This document shows positions 1-6,629 of a DNA stretch of 21,325 bases, one piece after another. The stretch is from the NCBI GenBank assembly GCA_002409785.1, contig DHOX01000067.1:27326-48650 (forward strand), written 5' to 3'. Under the pieces are notes generated by a model. The model was not told the DNA's origin and did no database searches. It saw nothing but the letters and a program-made list of their open reading frames with translations. Both the position numbers and the translations under genes were made by a program. The stretch's first letter is position 1. The number at the start of each line of letters is the position of its first letter. The DNA is from Prevotella sp. UBA5379. Lineage in GTDB: Bacteria > Bacteroidota > Bacteroidia > Bacteroidales > Bacteroidaceae.

Positions 1-189
1 TCAGGACGGTCCGGAAGCATGGCGTTTCCCCATAGTTTCCATTACAGACCAATCAAGTCTGCTGACAAAACGGCCATCCCCCAGCATGACAAGCAACGGG
101 AGCCTCCTGCTAAAAGCCAATTTCCGTTATAAAATAAAGAGGTACCAAATGTTATCCTTAAAATCAGACCTTTTCCCGAAATTAATCAT
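1..189. other. Left-edge sequence with no recognised gene
   Basis: Several frames stay open here. On the plus strand the frame beginning at base 2 runs to a stop at 242-244 with no clear start, so it could be the tail of a gene entering from the left. Its translation contains a stretch reading SLLLKANFRYKIK but matches no family I recognise, and it runs through the probable promoter of the next gene. The minus-strand frames are equally unconvincing. I cannot assign a function, and the region may be non-coding. Confidence 0.2.
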
Positions 190-197
190 TATCTTTG
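190..197 (+). promoter_or_regulatory. Bacteroidetes-type -7 promoter element
   Basis: The octamer TATCTTTG matches the Bacteroidetes primary sigma factor -7 consensus TAnnTTTG exactly. It lies 63 bases upstream of the preferred start of the TerB/J-domain gene, so transcription would begin near base 203. The expected -33 TTTG is only weakly represented, by a T-rich run at 171-174. The same octamer occurs before other transcription units in this window, which supports the call. Confidence 0.5.
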
Positions 198-260
198 CGC
201 TCATGAATGGTATGCAGACAGCAGCCAGGAAACAGGATAAATAACTTCAAAGCATCAGAT

Positions 261-1079
261 ATGGCATTAGGAAAATGGATCGGCGGTTTTCTGGGATTCA
301 TCACGGCAGGCCCCCTGGGGGCACTTGCGGGATTCGCACTGGGAGCACTCTTTGACAGAGGCATGGACCAAGTCAACTCTGAAGATGGCACCAGTTTCCG
401 CCGCATGGGATATGGGGAAGAGACGGGATATGACGAGCAATATTTCCAAAGAAACTATGAAGGCCAGCGCAACTCTTTCATGTTCTCCCTCCTCGTACTT
501 TCTTCTTATATCATCAAGGCCGACGGGAAAGTCATGCACTCTGAAATGGACTTCGTGCGTAACTTCCTGCGTCAGAATTTTGGTGACATGGCTGTCCAGC
601 AAGGACAGGATATCCTAGTTAAACTCTTCAGAAAACAAGACGAAATAGGCCCGTCTGAATTCAAAGGCGTCATCCGGGACTGCTGTATGCAGATCACCAA
701 TAATATGCTCTATGAACAGCGGTTGCAGTTGCTCAATTACCTGGCGATGATTGCCCAGGCCGATGGCATTGTCTCACACGAAGAGATAGATGCGCTGGAC
801 TTCGTCGCCCTCAACCTCGGTCTGACCACCGCTGACGTCGAGTCCATGCTCAACCTCAGAAGTGGTGAAAGTAATCTTGACGCAGCTTATAAGGTCCTCG
901 GCGTTTCCGCAGAGGCTACGGACGAAGAAATAAAAAATGCGTATCGCAGACTGGCCTTGAAAAACCACCCTGACCGTGTCGCTACCCTCGGTGAAGACGT
1001 CAGGAAAGCCGCGGAGAAGAAATTCCAGGAAATCAATGCTGCCAAGGAGGTTGTCTTCAAAGCCCGGGGGATAAAATAG
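261..1079 (+). CDS. TerB-like protein with C-terminal J domain (DjlA-like)
   Basis: This is a predicted membrane-anchored co-chaperone of 272 residues. Residues 5-31 are glycine- and alanine-rich and hydrophobic, like the glycine-zipper anchor of DjlA-type proteins. Residues ~70-200 form an all-helical TerB-like domain with paired acidic motifs, KADGKVMHSE (86-95) and QADGIVSHEE (166-175), the usual metal-binding positions of the family. Residues ~206-272 are a J domain with the essential HPD at 236-238, which stimulates the ATPase of DnaK. I chose the ATG at 261 because the protein then begins MALGKWIGG, directly at the anchor. An upstream in-frame ATG at 207 would add 18 polar residues and lies almost on the predicted transcription start. 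DUF4250 follows after 22 bases and is probably cotranscribed. The client is unknown. Confidence 0.85.
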   Translation: MALGKWIGGFLGFITAGPLGALAGFALGALFDRGMDQVNSEDGTSFRRMGYGEETGYDEQYFQRNYEGQRNSFMFSLLVLSSYIIKADGKVMHSEMDFVRNFLRQNFGDMAVQQGQDILVKLFRKQDEIGPSEFKGVIRDCCMQITNNMLYEQRLQLLNYLAMIAQADGIVSHEEIDALDFVALNLGLTTADVESMLNLRSGESNLDAAYKVLGVSAEATDEEIKNAYRRLALKNHPDRVATLGEDVRKAAEKKFQEINAAKEVVFKARGIK

Positions 1080-1101
1080 GAACGGATAAAAAAAACGGAT
1101 T

Positions 1102-1320
1102 ATGGATCATTTACCTGAAGACCCCGCCATACGGGTGTCAAGCATCAATATGCTGCTGAGAGACGAGGAATTTGACTCTCTGGAATCTTTATGCTATTGC
1201 TATGATAAAGACCCGGAAGAATTGAAAAACTCCCTTAAAAGGGCGGGGTATACGTACAGTAAGGAGCAGCGCCAGTTCCGCCCGGTCGGCTTTGACCGGC
1301 ACACGAGTCCGGAGCCTTGA
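1102..1320 (+). CDS. DUF4250 domain-containing protein
   Basis: This 72-residue protein matches the small DUF4250 family along its length. The family hallmarks are visible: LPEDPAI near the N-terminus, an N-x3-LRDEE segment (16-23), a leucine/cysteine patch (LESLC), and an ending GYTYSKEQRQF (49-59), where family members read GYxYdxexNQF. No signal peptide or membrane segment is present, so it is probably cytoplasmic. The function of DUF4250 is not known. It starts 22 bases after the TerB/J-domain gene on the same strand, and both probably belong to one short transcript. The last ~12 residues (GFDRHTSPEP) extend past the usual end of the family. Confidence 0.85.
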   Translation: MDHLPEDPAIRVSSINMLLRDEEFDSLESLCYCYDKDPEELKNSLKRAGYTYSKEQRQFRPVGFDRHTSPEP

Positions 1321-1322
1321 TT

Positions 1323-1358
1323 CCGTCTGCTCCCTCCTGTACAGACGGACGCGGGAGC
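1323..1358. terminator. Stem-loop between convergent genes (possible bidirectional terminator)
   Basis: CCGTCTG (1323-1329) and CAGACGG (1342-1348) form a perfect 7-bp stem. GCTCCC (1329-1334), mostly inside its loop, can instead pair with GGGAGC (1353-1358), giving a competing hairpin or a pseudoknot-like fold. It lies just after the DUF4250 stop and before the 3' end of the opposing gene. Neither strand has a following U-run, so termination here is an inference from position and structure only. Confidence 0.35.
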
Positions 1359-1381
1359 CATAATGAGAATGGTCTTCTCGC

Positions 1382-1633
1382 TCAGAGAAGATCCTCGAGA
1401 CGCTGGACGGCAGCAGACAAATCCCCGGCAAAGTTGGAATGGTCATGCAGAAAATCTGGTTTGCCTGCAGCCAGCCGGGTGTACAGTTCTACGCTCATCG
1501 CCTCTGCATAATTACTGATCGTATACTCTATATGGTCCCTTACGGAGTCATTGTCCATCAATTGGTACAAGTTCCATTTCTGATGAAAGAAACTGTAAGC
1601 CTCCTCCACACTGTCTTTTGTGATCATATCCAT
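1382..1633 (-). CDS. Conserved hypothetical protein (83 aa)
   Basis: This is a small, mostly helical cytoplasmic protein with no signal peptide, no membrane segment and no cysteine. It reads like short unnamed proteins I associate with Bacteroidales: an EEAYSFFHQKW segment near the start, an IEYTISNYAEAMS middle, a LYTRLAAGKPDFL segment, and an acidic helical end. I cannot name a family or function. It is preferred over the overlapping plus-strand frames because it has a plausible ATG (complement of 1631-1633) and a consensus TATCTTTG promoter element about 120 bases upstream. It converges on DUF4250, and its neighbour upstream is the divergent RRM transcription unit. Confidence 0.65.
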   Translation of the reverse strand: MDMITKDSVEEAYSFFHQKWNLYQLMDNDSVRDHIEYTISNYAEAMSVELYTRLAAGKPDFLHDHSNFAGDLSAAVQRLEDLL

Positions 1634-1754
1634 TCTTTTAAATGATTCCTTGATTTCGCTGATCTCCCTTTCCTGCCCTATTCAGGAAAAGATAAGGGAG
1701 AAACACTTTAGCCCGGAGACAGGAACGGTTCATCCTCTCCTTTCCTCCATCGCG

Positions 1755-1783
1755 CAAAGATACAAAAAATTCACAGATACAAG
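1755..1783 (-). promoter_or_regulatory. Promoter for the 83-aa gene
   Basis: On the minus strand, TATCTTTG (complement of 1755-1762) is an exact -7 element. A TTG-containing CTTG (complement of 1780-1783) stands 17 bases upstream as a candidate -33 box. The predicted start near 1748 leaves a leader of about 115 bases. A second, weaker match, TATCTTTT (complement of about 1687-1694), lies nearer the gene. Confidence 0.5.
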
Positions 1784-1997
1784 TCTGTCCCTCTCCACTT
1801 TTCACATTCTCATCTGTGAATATCATCAGGACACACAATCCTCCTTCAGTCAGTTTCCACGCAAAGAAGACCATCAAACGCCCTATTAAAAGAGACTTTC
1901 AGAAAGAACTTTCCTGTAAAAAAAGAAGAGCGGACGAAAAAATCGAGGAAAAAGGAAAAAAAAACAGAAACTTATACGTTAGATTAAATTCTTTTTG

Positions 1998-2005
1998 TAT
2001 CTTTG
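1998..2005 (+). promoter_or_regulatory. Promoter -7 element of the RRM transcription unit
   Basis: TATCTTTG matches the Bacteroidetes -7 consensus exactly. It follows an A-rich tract (about 1880-1975), a common upstream context for strong promoters. The -33 box is not clear. Transcription would begin near 2012, about 510 bases before the RRM start codon. The stretch from 1784 to 1997 otherwise holds no gene I can support. Confidence 0.5.
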
Positions 2006-2011
2006 CAACGT

Positions 2012-2522
2012 GAGCAATCAAGTTTAAATTGTATCTGTCTTCTCTTGTTTAGGTTCGTCCAACACACGACTCACACATCGAAACCGGCAACAATCAACTT
2101 TCTTGTTTATAAGTGCAAACTGTCACGAAGACATTCACTGAGAATGGTGGTGCGTTCGATGAGTCAACAACAATAAAAGAAGAACTATCAATAGAAATAT
2201 GAATTTACAGAATAGGTTATCAGAGTGAGAAACTGATAAAATAGCCTTTATATCCCACGTCGTTATATTCTCTAACGACACCCTATCATCGTAACATTTT
2301 TATGTTTAAAGAATCCGTGCAGACTTTCAGAATGTCTGAACTTTGGGTGAATCCCAGGGGTATACCATTTCTGCATGACACGATCAAGAAAGAAGTGTTT
2401 GTTTATGGAAGGATGCGGAAAGATGAAGAGGGAACAAGGGGAAGACGAGGCCTGTTATACGGAATATATAAAAAGAAATATTATTCATTTCATTAAAACA
2501 GTTTAATTTAATTCAAAACAAA
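2012..2522 (+). promoter_or_regulatory. Long structured 5' leader of the RRM gene
   Basis: About 510 bases separate the promoter motif from the RRM ATG without a convincing gene. Several inverted repeats are visible. GACTCA..TCGA (2068-2081) can pair with TCGATGAGTC (2156-2165) across about 75 bases. TTATCAG (2217-2223) and CTGATAA (2233-2239) form a 7-bp stem. GTCGTTA (2259-2265) and TAACGAC (2273-2279) form another. TTCAG (2326-2330) and CTGAA (2336-2340) form a 5-bp stem. The last ~60 bases before the ATG are very A/U-rich and poorly structured, as expected for a Bacteroidetes ribosome entry site. A near-consensus TATGTTTA at 2301-2308 could be a second promoter. Long leaders are common on cold-shock and RNA-binding-protein genes, so post-transcriptional control is plausible. 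A separate small RNA inside is the alternative. Confidence 0.4.
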
Positions 2523-2807
2523 ATGAACATTTTTGTATCACGTCTGAACTTCAAGACAACCGACGAAGGTTTAAAAGATTTATTTGCAAATTATGGTGAA
2601 GTAACCTCTGCAAAGATTATCAATGATCGTGAGAGCGGTCGTTCACGTGGCTTTGGCTTCGTTGAGATGTCTGATGACGAAGCTGCCAAGAAGGCCATTG
2701 ACGAACTCAATGGTAAAGAATTTGACGGCAGAACCATCGTTGTTGCTGAAGCTCGTCCAAGAACTGAGCGTCCTCAGCGTGGTGGTTACAACCACGACAG
2801 ATATTAA
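2523..2807 (+). CDS. Small RRM-type RNA-binding protein
   Basis: This 94-residue protein is one RNA recognition motif plus a short basic tail. The RNP2 strand is IFVSRL (residues 3-8). RNP1 is RGFGFVEM (42-49), with the two aromatic residues that stack on RNA bases. The tail from about residue 80 is rich in arginine, glycine and asparagine (RPQRGGYNHDRY), an RGG-like extension that usually adds RNA affinity. Single-RRM proteins of this size are abundant in Bacteroidetes, which lack many other global RNA chaperones. Some Bacteroides members bind mRNAs and small RNAs and affect polysaccharide-utilisation gene expression. The targets of this one are unknown. It is transcribed alone, from a long leader to a strong terminator. 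Confidence 0.93.
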   Translation: MNIFVSRLNFKTTDEGLKDLFANYGEVTSAKIINDRESGRSRGFGFVEMSDDEAAKKAIDELNGKEFDGRTIVVAEARPRTERPQRGGYNHDRY

Positions 2808-2846
2808 TCGACTGCTGGCTCAGCCAGTTGACAGAGTCGACGATTA
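2805..2846 (+). repeat. Imperfect hairpin that includes the RRM stop codon
   Basis: TAATCG (2805-2810), which begins with the stop codon, can pair with CGATTA (2841-2846). Alternatively TCGAC (2808-2812) pairs with GTCGA (2836-2840). The interior holds a small inverted repeat, CTGGCTCAGCCAG (2815-2827). No U-run follows, so it is unlikely to be a terminator. It may protect the 3' end or influence translation termination. This is inference from pairing alone. Confidence 0.5.
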
Positions 2847-2958
2847 ACGATTTGTAAAGTATTTCTGAGGATTTCATTCCGAAAGAAATAGAGAGTAACA
2901 TCCGTTTCATCCTGTCGGTCAGACAAGGTGGAAAGCCTTAAAGAGCGAGATATAATAC

Positions 2959-2974
2959 AGAACTTAAAAGTTCT
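2959..2974 (+). repeat. Short inverted repeat in the RRM 3' UTR
   Basis: AGAACTT (2959-2965) and AAGTTCT (2968-2974) are perfect reverse complements two bases apart. In RNA they would fold as a 6-bp stem with a 4-base loop, about 30 bases before the terminator. An A/U-rich single-stranded stretch lies between the two. I see no gene between 2808 and 3002. Confidence 0.4.
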
Positions 2975-3002
2975 CTATAAAAATATATATCCCTTATTAA
3001 TT

Positions 3003-3045
3003 AGAGCGGTAGAAAGATTTTGATCTTTCTACCGCTCTTTGTTCT
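3003..3045 (+). terminator. Strong intrinsic terminator of the RRM unit
   Basis: A perfect 16-bp stem, 3003-3018 pairing with 3023-3038, encloses the tetraloop TTTG (3019-3022). The RNA tail UUGUUCU follows. The stem contains GAGCGGTAGAAAGAT and its exact complement. It is one of the clearest signals in the window and isolates the RRM transcript from the convergent minus-strand genes. Confidence 0.9.
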
Positions 3046-3091
3046 AGGCCCGAGCAAACAGATATAACCTACGCCGTTTTATGCCCTCTTC

Positions 3092-3222
3092 TTACAAACG
3101 GTTGATTTCCTTCTGTACCTCTTTCTGTACATGTTCTTTATGCTTGTATACATTAAGTTGATAACGGGCTGTAAGTGAGATATAACGGCTGTCATACTTA
3201 TTCTTGAAGTCAGAGAAATGCC
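3092..3222 (-). pseudogene. C-terminal relic of an outer-membrane beta-barrel (TonB-receptor type)
   Basis: Minus-strand codons ending with TAA (complement of 3092-3094) read FSDFKN then KYDSRYISLTARYQLNVYK, followed by a basic/glutamine tail ending KEINRL. The alternating aromatic strand SRYISLTARYQLN resembles the final beta-strand of large Bacteroidetes barrels (OMP_b-brl/TonB-dependent receptor type), whose C-termini often carry a short lysine-rich tail ending near R-L or R-M. The frame has no start codon, and upstream it runs into the C69 terminator hairpin at 3223-3245, so only the last ~40 codons survive. I see no other part of the barrel in the window. The assignment rests on pattern recognition and is uncertain. 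Confidence 0.5.
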
Positions 3223-3245
3223 CCCCGGGATTACCGGGAGGCCTC
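3215..3245 (-). terminator. Terminator after the C69 dipeptidase
   Basis: On the minus strand, GCCTCCCGG and CCCGGGGGGC (complement of 3223-3245) form a 9-bp, very GC-rich stem with a five-base loop TAATC. A short pyrimidine-rich tail ATTTCTC follows. It begins eight bases past the C69 stop, so it is well placed to end the M23-C69 transcript. The tail is weaker than the RRM terminator's. Confidence 0.65.
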
Positions 3246-3253
3246 TATTTCAT

Positions 3254-4915
3254 TTATTTCTTCTTCTCAGGATAGAGATACTGATCACCCGTTTCCTTTA
3301 CATATTCGCGGGCATAATTCTCCGGATAACCGGGCCGCTCTACGGTAGCTCCGATTCCTTCAGGAGTACGGAGGAACCGGCCGTTCTTGTCCGGTTTGAT
3401 GGTCATATCGTTGAATTTCACGACCAGGTAAGTCCGAAGGGTCTTCCAGGTCTTCATCATCTCCCCGGCTACAGAAATGGTATAATCATTCAGATAAGCC
3501 CTGGCCGCCGCCGGATCCGTCTTCAGCAGTTCCGCAGCATGAGCTTCTATGCCACTCTGGGCGGCAAAATAACTCCTTTCCAGGCTGTCTCTGACGGTTT
3601 TCAAGGCCGGGAACATCAGACAATAACGAGGATATACCATATTTGACACCATGTTGCATACCCAGTAAGCATTATTGTCAGAATAAGTAACCGCGTCAGC
3701 ACCAGGTGTATTGAAGCAGACCGGCTGCTTGGTAGAAGAGCAATAGACCGGCACGTATGCGATCATATTCGGGTCATCATTGCCGAACCAGAGCACCCCT
3801 CCAATCTCACGGGGCAGCCATGAGCGCATCTGGCTGACAAAAGTAAAGCCCGTCTGTTGCGTGGATGTCGGGCGTTCATTGAAATATTTCTTCCCGTCAA
3901 CCTTAAAGAACAGAGGAGTCGGACGATAAGGCATTTCCCAGATTCCCCCGCCGATATTTTTGCCTCCGGCAACAGAGAAAGGAGTCCCTTCAAAGTGGTC
4001 CCGCATGCAAGCCTCTACATCCTGGACACTCAATTTCCTGTCCGGAACGATCCACAGTGGCATATCCTCAGCATGAGGATCCTTCCCTTCAGCCCAGGGG
4101 ATCCAACGTTTCATATCCTTGAAATGATTGAAGAAACTCCAGACACGTGCATCACAGATCCGACGGCCCTCAAAATCCGGGAAAGCGTAGGCATCCTTAA
4201 AAGAAAAATCCTTATCAGGCCCTTTATACCAGCCCTTCTCACGGGCGAAAGAGATCACATTCTTTGAATGCAGAACCTCCGTTTTCAAATACGCGAATTT
4301 CCCGATACGACTCTGGTTAGCATGCCCGGAAATAGCATTGTCCGGGATACGGACAGCACACCAGACCACCTTCTGCTTCTTGTCCCCGCCACAGCCCTGC
4401 ATCTCGAGGATCCAGGCCTCTTTAGGATCACAAATGGAAAAGGTCTCTCCTTCCGAGCAATAACCATATTTCTCAGCCAGAGAGGTCATCACATGGATCG
4501 CCTCACGGGCCGTACGAGAGCGCTGAAGGCCAAGATAGATCAAGGATCCATAATCTATCCCGCCATTCTTGTCGACCATCTCCTCACGGCCCCCATAGGT
4601 CGTTTCCCCTATCGTGACCTGGAACTCATTGATGTTACCAATGACATTGTAAGTCTGTCGGGCTTCCGGGATCTCACCGATATACCGGTGCGTATCCCAG
4701 TCGACGATCTTTCTCATATCTCCCTTCTTGTGAAGGGCAGCAGGATAGTGGCACAGATTGATGAACATCCCATAGTCATCGGCATTATAGGAACAAATGA
4801 CTGATCCATCAACACTGGCCCCTTTCGCCACAATAAAATTAGTACAGGCCTCCAACTTCACAGGAGACAGTATCCCAAGGAACAGTACAAATGTTGCAAG
4901 ACTGATTTTTTTCAT
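3254..4915 (-). CDS. C69 family dipeptidase (exported Ntn hydrolase)
   Basis: This is a secreted peptidase of 553 residues from this start. A signal peptide (MKKISLATFVLFLGIL..) ends just before the cysteine of ACTNFIVAKGAS, at residue 24. In family C69, the PepD/dipeptidase A group, that cysteine becomes the N-terminal nucleophile after maturation. Other family blocks are visible: DGSVICSYNADD (35-46), the stretch around IGNINEFQVTIGETT, and NQSRIGKF in the middle. Length is normal for the family. I prefer the ATG at 4915 because it gives a standard MKK signal peptide; an ATG at 4924 would add MIG. It starts 25 bases after the M23 gene, so both are probably one transcript, closed by the hairpin at 3223-3245. 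The likely role is cleaving dipeptides or cell-wall-derived peptides in the periplasm. Confidence 0.92.
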   Translation of the reverse strand: MKKISLATFVLFLGILSPVKLEACTNFIVAKGASVDGSVICSYNADDYGMFINLCHYPAALHKKGDMRKIVDWDTHRYIGEIPEARQTYNVIGNINEFQVTIGETTYGGREEMVDKNGGIDYGSLIYLGLQRSRTAREAIHVMTSLAEKYGYCSEGETFSICDPKEAWILEMQGCGGDKKQKVVWCAVRIPDNAISGHANQSRIGKFAYLKTEVLHSKNVISFAREKGWYKGPDKDFSFKDAYAFPDFEGRRICDARVWSFFNHFKDMKRWIPWAEGKDPHAEDMPLWIVPDRKLSVQDVEACMRDHFEGTPFSVAGGKNIGGGIWEMPYRPTPLFFKVDGKKYFNERPTSTQQTGFTFVSQMRSWLPREIGGVLWFGNDDPNMIAYVPVYCSSTKQPVCFNTPGADAVTYSDNNAYWVCNMVSNMVYPRYCLMFPALKTVRDSLERSYFAAQSGIEAHAAELLKTDPAAARAYLNDYTISVAGEMMKTWKTLRTYLVVKFNDMTIKPDKNGRFLRTPEGIGATVERPGYPENYAREYVKETGDQYLYPEKKK

Positions 4916-4940
4916 ACCTATCATTACAATTAATATCTTT

Positions 4941-6584
4941 TCAATACACGAACTGAGTTGTGTACACTCGTTGATTATTTCTTTGATCCCAGGCGATGAA
5001 TTTCAACTGATGCCTCTTGCCAGTTCTTCTGACAGGAGTTTCCGTCAAGTCACAGCGCACCCATGGACTCTTAGGGACCTGGTCAAAGGCCACATAATGC
5101 CCGTCAACAAAAGCCTTGAAACCCTTGAGTCCACTCTGGGCATCTACCATAGAAATAGTAATCTGATGCCTCATCGACCAAGAGCCCTGTCCCACAGGCC
5201 CTACCACAGGAGCCTCTCCGTCATAACCGACTTCATAGGTTGCCCCCAGATCCCGGCAGCGGCCAGTAACCCAGCCATTCTTATAGATTCCTCCCATATA
5301 GCGGGCTTTACCCAGATGGCTGACGATATACAATTTCCCAGGGTTCGGGACGGATTTATTCACATAGATGGAAATCTGCCCGAAGTTCAGCAAAGGATAA
5401 CTCCCTGCTATAAAACGATAACCGTTGGAATAGGCTCCGGGTTGACGGATCATCTGTGGATGAATGGTCACATTGTCTGCGAGCAGATGGTGCTTCAGGA
5501 TCAGCCGGGCGCCGGAAAATGGATAAATATTAAAACGGTTCCAGTAAAGTACAGGCCCCTTCACTTTCCTTTCCGGGGCTATTGCCATTTTCTTCCCTTC
5601 CACCGTAAAGGCATAATGAGAAGCATTACCGGCAAAATCAGACAATACATATTCGAGGTGATAAAGACGCTGCTGGTTGAAGTCAATGACTCCACGGCTC
5701 TTCCCGATCTTGAAGATCGGAAGTGTGATCCCCGGCAAGACAAAAGAGCGCAAGTACCATACATTAGAACGAATATAATGCTGATAATCCCCCCAATAGT
5801 TGACCTGCAGGTTATCCCGTGGAGGAATATTGTTAGCGTCACTCTGGAAAACCAGTTTGCCATCCACGAACAACTGTGTTTTCCTGACACCATAATTATT
5901 ATAGGTAGCCTCCATATTATCATTAGCCCATATTGCAAAGCCCACCTTTCCCCAGGCCGTAAAATGATTAGACAGATGGTGGGAAGTCATCGCGAAGACC
6001 TGATCTCCCGATCCCCCGTCAAAGGAGCCCTTCCCTGCCATGGGGCAAGCCATAAAACCATGAGCCAGCGGAGGGACATGATCCGTGACATGCTTGCCGA
6101 TAAAAGACAAAGGATCATGCATATTCCAGGTCCGGGTATCGTGAATTTCGAAATGGAGATGAGGAGCCTCCGAAGCACCCGTATTACCACTCCAGGCGAT
6201 AAAATCACCCTCTGCGACAGGCAGCTCGTAAGGTTTGAAAGTAAAGACCCCTGTGCTGCGCTGTTCCGCATACTGATGTTTGCGGACCATGGCCTGCAGA
6301 CGGAACGAGAAGGCTTTCAAATGGCAATAGACACTTGTATAACCCTCCGGATGCTGGATATAGACAGCATTGCCATAGCCACCCACGCCGATGGAGATAT
6401 GACTCACATAGCCATCCCCGACAGAATGGATGGCCTTGCCTACCACCTCTCCTGTTTTTACATCACAACCACCATGAAAATGATTAGGCCGCGGTTCAGC
6501 AAAATTTCCCGCCAGCTCAATCGGATAATGTACTGGAGAGCCATAAGAAACAGCTGCCAGCAAAAGACAAAATAAGAAATTCAA
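4941..6584 (-). CDS. Exported M23 family metallopeptidase (LytM-like)
   Basis: This is a zinc metallopeptidase of 547 residues whose catalytic LytM/M23 domain sits unusually close to the N-terminus (about 20-150). Ligand motifs are intact: HFHGGCD (H37 and D41), YCHL (H88) and HLHFE (H142/H144). The remaining ~390 residues look beta-rich and Ig-like and carry no motif I recognise. M23 enzymes typically cut peptide cross-links in peptidoglycan. The only usable start is TTG at 6584, since an in-frame stop lies a few codons upstream. The leader MNFLFCLLLAAVSYG is hydrophobic but lacks the usual positive charge, so the exact start is not secure. A promoter motif lies within ~20 bases. The C69 dipeptidase follows after 25 bases, suggesting the two act in sequence on peptide substrates. 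Confidence 0.9.
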   Translation of the reverse strand: MNFLFCLLLAAVSYGSPVHYPIELAGNFAEPRPNHFHGGCDVKTGEVVGKAIHSVGDGYVSHISIGVGGYGNAVYIQHPEGYTSVYCHLKAFSFRLQAMVRKHQYAEQRSTGVFTFKPYELPVAEGDFIAWSGNTGASEAPHLHFEIHDTRTWNMHDPLSFIGKHVTDHVPPLAHGFMACPMAGKGSFDGGSGDQVFAMTSHHLSNHFTAWGKVGFAIWANDNMEATYNNYGVRKTQLFVDGKLVFQSDANNIPPRDNLQVNYWGDYQHYIRSNVWYLRSFVLPGITLPIFKIGKSRGVIDFNQQRLYHLEYVLSDFAGNASHYAFTVEGKKMAIAPERKVKGPVLYWNRFNIYPFSGARLILKHHLLADNVTIHPQMIRQPGAYSNGYRFIAGSYPLLNFGQISIYVNKSVPNPGKLYIVSHLGKARYMGGIYKNGWVTGRCRDLGATYEVGYDGEAPVVGPVGQGSWSMRHQITISMVDAQSGLKGFKAFVDGHYVAFDQVPKSPWVRCDLTETPVRRTGKRHQLKFIAWDQRNNQRVYTTQFVY

Positions 6585-6594
6585 TTCCGATAAA

Positions 6595-6629
6595 CAAAAT
6601 TAAAGCAAATCAGCAAGATCTCTGACAAA
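6595..6629 (-). promoter_or_regulatory. Promoter for the M23-C69 pair
   Basis: On the minus strand, TAATTTTG (complement of 6595-6602) fits the TAnnTTTG -7 consensus. TTTG (complement of 6626-6629) lies 23 bases upstream as a possible -33 box. Transcription would begin near 6588, only a few bases before the TTG start at 6584, implying a nearly leaderless message. The -33 box lies inside the nadC relic. Confidence 0.45.

Noticed and set aside
1638..1877. A 79-codon minus-strand frame upstream of the 83-aa gene.
   Set aside because: It spans the consensus promoter TATCTTTG of that gene, lacks recognisable motifs and has irregular composition. The interval is better explained as promoter and leader.
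2012..2300. Possible 6S RNA, tmRNA, RNase P RNA or tRNA in the RRM leader.
   Set aside because: None of the signature sequences of these RNAs (tRNA T-arm, tmRNA ends, RNase P conserved cores) could be found on either strand.
2302..2496. A 64-codon plus-strand frame in the RRM leader.
   Set aside because: It resembles no family and has mixed charged composition without structure signals. It also overlaps a hairpin at 2326-2340. A small leader peptide cannot be excluded, but nothing supports it.
4797..6575. A 592-codon open frame on the plus strand, antisense to the M23 gene and longer than it.
   Set aside because: The minus strand carries intact M23 zinc motifs and a matching operon partner. 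The antisense translation has no recognisable domain, is rich in His/Ile/Arg in a pattern typical of shadow frames, and has no promoter. Similar long shadows lie opposite ileS, queA and nadE.
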